Shown one piece after another: positions 55,040 through 59,251 of a stretch of DNA of 59,251 bases. This DNA is from Paraglaciecola chathamensis S18K6. Lineage in GTDB: Bacteria > Pseudomonadota > Gammaproteobacteria > Enterobacterales > Alteromonadaceae. The position numbers and the translations under genes were made by a program. The notes beneath the pieces were generated by a model, which did no database searches, was not told the DNA's origin, and worked only from the letters and a program-made list of their open reading frames with translations. The stretch is taken from contig BAEM01000038.1 in assembly GCA_000314955.1 (NCBI GenBank), forward strand, positions 1-59,251, in the 5' to 3' direction. Positions within the stretch are counted from its first letter, which is position 1, and every line of letters starts with the position of its first letter.

Positions 55040-55558
55040 TTAATAGTTAACTTTCTCTTCTACAGAGTGTCCTTGTTTGGCAATAAGCATTTTGCGCACA
55101 AAGCTACACACTTGCTTGCCATCCTGATTAAAGCCCAGTGTTTCCACGGTCACTATGCCTGCGCCTGGACGCGATTTAGACTCGCGCTTGTCAATCACTT
55201 TTGACTCAGCATACAAGGTGTCATCTTCAAACAGTGGGTAGGTCATTTTGATGTCTTCCCAGCCCAAATTTGCAATCGCTTTTTGGCTGACATCAGTGAC
55301 GCTCATTCCCACCATCAAAGCAACGGTGAAAGGTGAGCAAACGATACATTTACCAAATTCACTGGCTTTGGCGTACTCGTCGTCAAAGTGCATTGGGTGG
55401 GTATTCATGGTTAACAAAGTAAACCAGGTGTTGTCTGTTTTGGTAATTGTGCGACCTGGACGGTGCTCGTAGGTGTCTCCGACGGTAAACTCTTCAAAAC
55501 ATCTGCCGAACGTTTCACGATAACGGTTTTCGCCGACTTTTTTTACATTCTGTACCAT
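55040..55558 (-). CDS. MaoC-family hydratase/dehydratase
   Basis: The start at 55558 gives 172 residues; an earlier in-frame start (55594) overlaps the preceding gene. It shows the MaoC hotdog features F-T-V-G-D-T-Y-E-H-R-P-G-R-T-I and N-T-H-P-M-H-F-D-D-E-Y. It resembles mesaconyl-CoA-type hydratases, which add water to a branched enoyl-CoA. It sits between a CitE-type lyase and an acyl-CoA dehydrogenase. Confidence 0.86.
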   Translation of the reverse strand: MVQNVKKVGENRYRETFGRCFEEFTVGDTYEHRPGRTITKTDNTWFTLLTMNTHPMHFDDEYAKASEFGKCIVCSPFTVALMVGMSVTDVSQKAIANLGWEDIKMTYPLFEDDTLYAESKVIDKRESKSRPGAGIVTVETLGFNQDGKQVCSFVRKMLIAKQGHSVEEKVNY

Positions 55559-55577
55559 TAGTTTTCTCTCTCGGTTA

Positions 55578-56405
55578 TCAATTTGAAGAAGCACTATTAA
55601 CTAACGCTAGCGTTCGTTGACAGGCCAAAATTATCGGCCTATCGACCATTTTATTGTTTACCACCACTACGCCCGCATCAGGGCCATCGACGGCCGCCAT
55701 CACTTCTTTGGCGTAAGCTACTTGCGCTTCGCTGGGCATAAAGGTGTGGTGAATAGTGTGAATCTGACAAGGATGGATCGCCGCTTTAGCACTAAACCCG
55801 AGGGCCTTCACTTTGCTGGTTTCAGCTGCCAGCCCCGCTTGGTCTTTTATGTCGACAAAGGGCACATCGATAAGGCCTACATTGGCCTTCGCAGCGGCGA
55901 ATACCAACTGGCTACGCACGAATAGCAAGGGCTGATAGCTAAAATCACAGCGTAGCTCTGCTGCCATATCCGCCCCGCCAAACATGATGTGCTCGACCTG
56001 CTTACTGGCGCTGGCTATCTGATAGGCGTTTTCAACCCCTTTTAACGTTTCAATGAGGGGCAAAAAGCGTGTACTTGGGTTGCCAATAACACTCTGTGCA
56101 TGCAACACATCTTCTGCTGATTCACATTTAGCTAGCATCACTACTTCAGGTGCTAGAGGCGCATTGGCAAAAGCCTGTAGGTCTTTTTCTCCCGCTTCAC
56201 TGCCCACTGGGTTAATGCGCACGCAAAGCGATTGCGTTTGTTGTACGCACTTTAAAACGGCGTCACGTGCTGAATCTTTGTCATTCGGTAGCACAGCATC
56301 TTCTAAATCAATGCAGACTAAATCAGCACCTGCCCCTAAGGCTTTTTCAAAGCGCTCAGGGCGAGAACCTGGCACAAACAACAAAGAGCGTAAAACGTCG
56401 TTCAT
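55578..56405 (-). CDS. HpcH/HpaI aldolase/CitE-like acyl-CoA lyase
   Basis: The 275-residue protein has L-F-V-P-G-S-R-P-E-R-F-E-K-A, C-I-D-L-E-D-A-V and I-E-T-L-K-G-V-E, typical of CitE-like malyl/citramalyl-CoA lyases that need Mg2+. With MaoC and CoA-transferase it forms the set known from mesaconate or itaconate breakdown. A retro-aldol split of a hydroxyacyl-CoA is the likely job. Confidence 0.86.
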   Translation of the reverse strand: MNDVLRSLLFVPGSRPERFEKALGAGADLVCIDLEDAVLPNDKDSARDAVLKCVQQTQSLCVRINPVGSEAGEKDLQAFANAPLAPEVVMLAKCESAEDVLHAQSVIGNPSTRFLPLIETLKGVENAYQIASASKQVEHIMFGGADMAAELRCDFSYQPLLFVRSQLVFAAAKANVGLIDVPFVDIKDQAGLAAETSKVKALGFSAKAAIHPCQIHTIHHTFMPSEAQVAYAKEVMAAVDGPDAGVVVVNNKMVDRPIILACQRTLALVNSASSN

Positions 56406-56407
56406 GA

Positions 56408-57298
56408 CTACGCTCCCTTCCCATCAGTGGGTGTAATATCTGGCGCGGGCACCTGCTGTTGAAAGGTTTCAGCTATTTGTTGGCGTGTTGCGAACCACAC
56501 GCCGGGCTTTTCGCTGACATATTTCAAGAACGCTTCAAGCGCACCTATGCGCCCTGGGCGTCCAATAATGCGTAGATGCAAACCCAAGCTCATCATTCTG
56601 GGTTGCTCTGCACCTTCCTCGTAAAGCACGTCAAAGGTATCAATAGCGTATTTAAGCCACGCATCTGGCGTTAACGAAGGCGCTACCCACATTTTCATAT
56701 CATTTGAATCTAGTGCGTATGGCACGATCACCATGGGCTCATCTGAACCTTGCACTGCATCCCAAAAAGGCGCATCGGCGCTGTAATCATCCATGTGATA
56801 CAAGAAGCCTTCTTCTTGCAAAATGCGCCGAGTATTTTCAGTCAGTAAATAGCGTGATAGCCAACCTAAAGGGCGCTTACCTGTGGTTTTTTCAATGCTG
56901 GTGACAGCGTCTTTGATAAACTGACGTTCTTCGTTTTCATCCATACGAAACTGAAATACCCAGCGATAACCGTGAGAGCAAGTTTCGTCATTCCTGCGGC
57001 GTATCGCTTGTGCTATTTGCGGCGCGCGTTCTAAGCTCAGCGCTGCGGCAGTCCAAGTGGCTGGCGTTTGATACTTGTCGAGCAACTTAATGATGCGCGG
57101 AGCCCCCTCATTAATGCCGTATTGATAATTCGACTCGTTTCCGTAATTGCGCATGGGCTTCTTAAGATGCACTTGCAGCTCGTCCACTGGCTCCATGCCT
57201 TTGTCACCCTCTTTAACACTGTACTCAGAGCCTTCTTCTACGTTCACCACGATGGACATGGCGAGTCGTTTGTCTTTTGGCCATTTAAAATCTGACAT
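56408..57298 (-). CDS. Polysaccharide deacetylase-family (PuuE-like) hydrolase
   Basis: The 296-residue NodB-fold protein starts W-P-K-D-K-R-L-A-M-S-I-V-V-N-V-E-E-G, with G-Y-R-W and W-L-S-R-Y segments. This cytosolic subgroup includes allantoinase-like PuuE proteins that open cyclic amides rather than cut chitin. Without a signal peptide it should act on an imported small molecule, perhaps an amide or imide ring. It is 2 bp from the lyase gene. Confidence 0.8.
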   Translation of the reverse strand: MSDFKWPKDKRLAMSIVVNVEEGSEYSVKEGDKGMEPVDELQVHLKKPMRNYGNESNYQYGINEGAPRIIKLLDKYQTPATWTAAALSLERAPQIAQAIRRRNDETCSHGYRWVFQFRMDENEERQFIKDAVTSIEKTTGKRPLGWLSRYLLTENTRRILQEEGFLYHMDDYSADAPFWDAVQGSDEPMVIVPYALDSNDMKMWVAPSLTPDAWLKYAIDTFDVLYEEGAEQPRMMSLGLHLRIIGRPGRIGALEAFLKYVSEKPGVWFATRQQIAETFQQQVPAPDITPTDGKGA

Positions 57299-57365
57299 TA
57301 AATTGCTCTCTTATCTTCTTTCATGCTTTTTCTTGGACATTTCTGCTTTACGGGCGCTTTAACGA

Positions 57366-58208
57366 CTAGTGATATTCTTCGCCACCGGACACGTTCATGC
57401 ATTCGCCCGTGATGTAACTGGCTTGGTCTGAACATAGAAATGCGCAGGCTTTGGCCGTGTCTTCTTGCAAGCCCGGCCGCCCTAAAGGAATGCGGTCTCG
57501 CATGTCTTGCATGTACTGCTCATAACCCTTACCGGTTACTTCAGAAAAGTGTGCGTTTTGCCATGCACCTAAACCTGTTGTGACATGATTTGGGCAAATT
57601 TCATTGACGTTGATTTTGTGGCTACCTAGCTCAATCGCCGCTACGCGGGTCAAGCCATTCATGCCGTGTTTCGAAGTGGTATACGCAGAAGCATGTCCAA
57701 AGGCAGATTTAGAGGCCTGCGAGCCAATATTAATAATTTTACCGCCCTTGCCTTGTTTCACCATTTGCGCGGCTGCGTATTTCACGCCTAGAAAGGTCCC
57801 CCGAAGATTAACGCCTAGCACCGCGTCCCATTCATCAATTTGCATATCAAGAATAGATTTCATCAAGTAGCCAATGCCTGCGTTATTCACCCAGATGTCC
57901 AGCGCTCCGTAGGTTTGAACGGCAAAATCGACGGTGTCTTGAACGTCTTTTTCGTTTAATACGTTACACACAAAAGCGCTGGCTTCACCGCCTGCTTGCT
58001 TGATCTCAGCGACAATCTGATTCATTTCATCACTGTGCCCGATGGCATTGTCTGGGGTGTGTTCATTGGCGGATTGGCCTATGTCAGTCAGCACGACCTT
58101 ACAACCTTCGGCAGCTAATCGTTTCGCCATCGCTTCACCGAGGCCTGCTTGACGACCTGCCCCGGTAATAACCGCGACCTTGCCTTTTAACTCAGGATAT
58201 TGAGACAT
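57366..58208 (-). CDS. Short-chain dehydrogenase/reductase
   Basis: The 280-residue enzyme has a cofactor loop T-G-A-G-R-Q-A-G-L-G (15-24), N-N-A-G, and the catalytic triad Ser163, Tyr176 and Lys180 (Y-T-T-S-K). It oxidises or reduces a hydroxyl or keto group with NAD(P). It follows the HapK-like gene by 8 bp. Confidence 0.9.
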   Translation of the reverse strand: MSQYPELKGKVAVITGAGRQAGLGEAMAKRLAAEGCKVVLTDIGQSANEHTPDNAIGHSDEMNQIVAEIKQAGGEASAFVCNVLNEKDVQDTVDFAVQTYGALDIWVNNAGIGYLMKSILDMQIDEWDAVLGVNLRGTFLGVKYAAAQMVKQGKGGKIINIGSQASKSAFGHASAYTTSKHGMNGLTRVAAIELGSHKINVNEICPNHVTTGLGAWQNAHFSEVTGKGYEQYMQDMRDRIPLGRPGLQEDTAKACAFLCSDQASYITGECMNVSGGEEYH

Positions 58209-58216
58209 GGGATCCC

Positions 58217-58525
58217 CTAAAGCGTTGAGGTCAAAATAAACAGCGGATTATCAGCAAATTGCTGAAATTCACTGGCGACCTTTTGCATGGTTTCAGTGGC
58301 CACATCCTGGCCAAACTGATCCATATCATTGACCTTGATCAACTCGATATATTGGTAAGGCGGAGTTGCTTCGCTCATCAGCAACCCTTGTGCTTTTAGC
58401 ACCTCAAAAGAATCAACAGACTTGAGGGCTCCTGCAGTAGGAATATCTGTTTGGGTGGCCCATTGCTGATAAACATTTTCATCAACACCGGCTTTAAGAT
58501 TAAACAACACGACTAGAGTGGTCAT
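58217..58525 (-). CDS. HapK/RedY-like small protein
   Basis: The 102-residue protein matches the RedY/HapK family known from prodigiosin-type gene clusters: T-T-L-V-V-L-F-N-L-K-A-G-V, D-I-P-T-A, Y-Q-Y-I-E-L-I-K-V-N-D-M and F-A-D-N-P-L-F-I-L. It has a dimeric ferredoxin-like fold as do EthD and Dabb proteins. It is the first gene of the nine-gene operon, with operator and FNR-type box upstream. Its reaction is not established here. Confidence 0.75.
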   Translation of the reverse strand: MTTLVVLFNLKAGVDENVYQQWATQTDIPTAGALKSVDSFEVLKAQGLLMSEATPPYQYIELIKVNDMDQFGQDVATETMQKVASEFQQFADNPLFILTSTL

Positions 58526-58545
58526 TAGCTACCTCGACGCAAATA

Positions 58546-58561
58546 ATTTGTACGGACAAAT
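58546..58561. promoter_or_regulatory. ATTTGTACGGACAAAT operator before the HapK-like gene
   Basis: Identical over all 16 bases to the site at 35212-35227, 23 kb away. It ends 20 bp before the first gene. Confidence 0.75.
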
Positions 58562-58614
58562 TTAGTTTGTGTCAGAAGGCAAGTCAATCATTGCTCAAAT
58601 TAGCTCTAGAGTAT

Positions 58615-58628
58615 TTGACAAAAAGCAA
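58615..58628. promoter_or_regulatory. Near-FNR box before the HapK-like gene
   Basis: TTGACAAAAAGCAA fits TTGAY-N4-RTCAA with one mismatch. On the minus strand a -10-like AATGAT (58587-58592) follows after exactly 22 bp, as in two other promoters here. Confidence 0.55.
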
Positions 58629-58866
58629 TTGCACGCACAAAGCCATACCCAATAAAGTACTTTCACGCCCACTCCCCCCAACAACCTCCACGTAACGGAT
58701 ACCAGCAAACCCAAACAAAAATCTAGATAATCAGATGTAATCAGGACACCCATGTTAAATATGGCCCAAAAAACCGACAAAAAACCGAGACACCCATTAT
58801 AAAAATGGTTAATTTTCATCCCTCAACTACACTTGATGCGTGTTCCACCTTATTGAGTCGACTGTT

Positions 58867-59251
58867 ATGCCTCAGTCACGAAAAAGCCAAATCAGTTTAA
58901 TCGATACGCCTTATTATCACTGTGTGTCCCGTTGTGTACGCCAGTCTTTCTTATGTGGTACTAACACGCTGACAGGGCAAAGCTATGAGCATCGTCGTGG
59001 TTGGGTAGAGAAGCGTTTGTTGTTTTTATCGACCGTGTTTGCTATCGACATATGCGCTTATGCAGTGATGAGCAATCATACCCATGTGGTGCTTTGTGTG
59101 GATAAAACCCTGGCTGATAACTGGGATACCGAATCGGTACTAAAGCGTTATCACACGCTTCATAAAGGCACGTTACTGACTCAAAAATTTATAAACGGTG
59201 ATACCTTAACCCAAGGGGAGTTAATCACCCTTGATGATACCGTTGAAATCT
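58867..59251 (+). CDS. Y1 (HUH) transposase, IS200/REP-associated type, truncated by window edge
   Basis: The frame starts at 58867 and runs off the right edge (128 codons visible). It has T-P-Y-Y-H-C-V-S-R-C near the start and the metal-binding H-T-H in S-N-H-T-H-V-V-L (71-73), the signature of Transposase_17. The catalytic Tyr lies further in. In marine Alteromonadales such genes are often single-copy REP-associated enzymes. The flanks show no clear end. Confidence 0.85.
   Translation, partial: MPQSRKSQISLIDTPYYHCVSRCVRQSFLCGTNTLTGQSYEHRRGWVEKRLLFLSTVFAIDICAYAVMSNHTHVVLCVDKTLADNWDTESVLKRYHTLHKGTLLTQKFINGDTLTQGELITLDDTVEI

Larger units (their letters stand above)
58526..58866. promoter_or_regulatory. 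Promoter region of the nine-gene operon and left flank of a transposase
   Basis: These 341 bp hold the operator (58546-58561), an FNR-like box (58615-58628) and, at the right, the leader of the transposase gene. A 74-codon minus-strand frame (58595-58819) overlaps these sites and looks spurious. Confidence 0.6.

Noticed and set aside
58595-58819. Minus-strand 74-codon hydrophobic frame
   Set aside because: It overlaps the predicted promoter and FNR-like box of the nine-gene operon, lacks a clear ribosome site and resembles no family I know.

Overview
The window reads as a chromosomal segment of a marine gammaproteobacterium, most likely an Alteromonadaceae member of the Paraglaciecola/Glaciecola type. 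This is inferred from moderate GC, several large TonB-dependent receptors (TBDRs), a vSGLT-like sodium/galactose symporter, a sulfatase, GalR-like regulators and a complete Lap adhesin system. No rRNA, tRNA or CRISPR was recognised.

Layout. (1) 1-9.4 kb: a Lap-type biofilm adhesin locus. It holds the 5' end of a giant repeat adhesin with a TAAG cleavage motif, its type I secretion system (TolC-like, ABC and HlyD-like parts), the c-di-GMP receptor LapD and the protease LapG. (2) 9.7-17.4 kb: a D-cysteine desulfhydrase-family gene, then a galactose-type block with two GalR-like regulators, an MFS (GPH-like) transporter, aldose 1-epimerase and a vSGLT-like symporter. A shared 20-nt GalR-like operator precedes the epimerase and the symporter. 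(3) 18-28.1 kb: a seven-gene minus-strand operon (Gfo/Idh/MocA dehydrogenase, two TIM-barrel isomerase/lyase proteins, NupG-like transporter, GMC dehydrogenase with its small subunit, DUF1080 protein) faces a divergent LacI regulator and a third TIM-barrel gene. Two palindromic operators lie between them. The content fits oxidation of a glycoside to a 3-keto form followed by cleavage. (4) 28.1-33.9 kb: GntR/FCD regulator, TBDR and sulfatase. (5) 34-58.5 kb: a large catabolic region with three exported VOC proteins, an FNR-like regulator, two paralogous TBDRs, amine oxidase, hydrolase, thioesterase, EthD and MliC-like proteins. It ends with a nine-gene operon (HapK/RedY-like, SDR, deacetylase, CitE-like lyase, MaoC, acyl-CoA dehydrogenase, two family III CoA-transferases, CpcT-like lipoprotein). 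The right edge cuts a Y1 (HUH) transposase gene.

The most striking signals are in region 5. FNR-type boxes (TTGAY-N4-RTCAA) and a second palindrome close to ATTTGTACGGACAAAT sit together before transcription units scattered over 23 kb. The local Crp/Fnr protein carries the E-T-x-S-R recognition helix expected for such boxes but lacks the FNR iron-sulfur cysteine set. This looks like one regulon for an unidentified substrate taken up through TonB receptors and processed by exported VOC proteins and CoA-dependent steps.

A 265-bp MITE-like element with 24-bp imperfect terminal inverted repeats and TA duplications occurs as two nearly identical full copies, one diverged copy and one solo end. 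One full copy splits a GNAT acetyltransferase gene, which joins back in frame when the element and one TA are removed. The other is nested inside an older element remnant.
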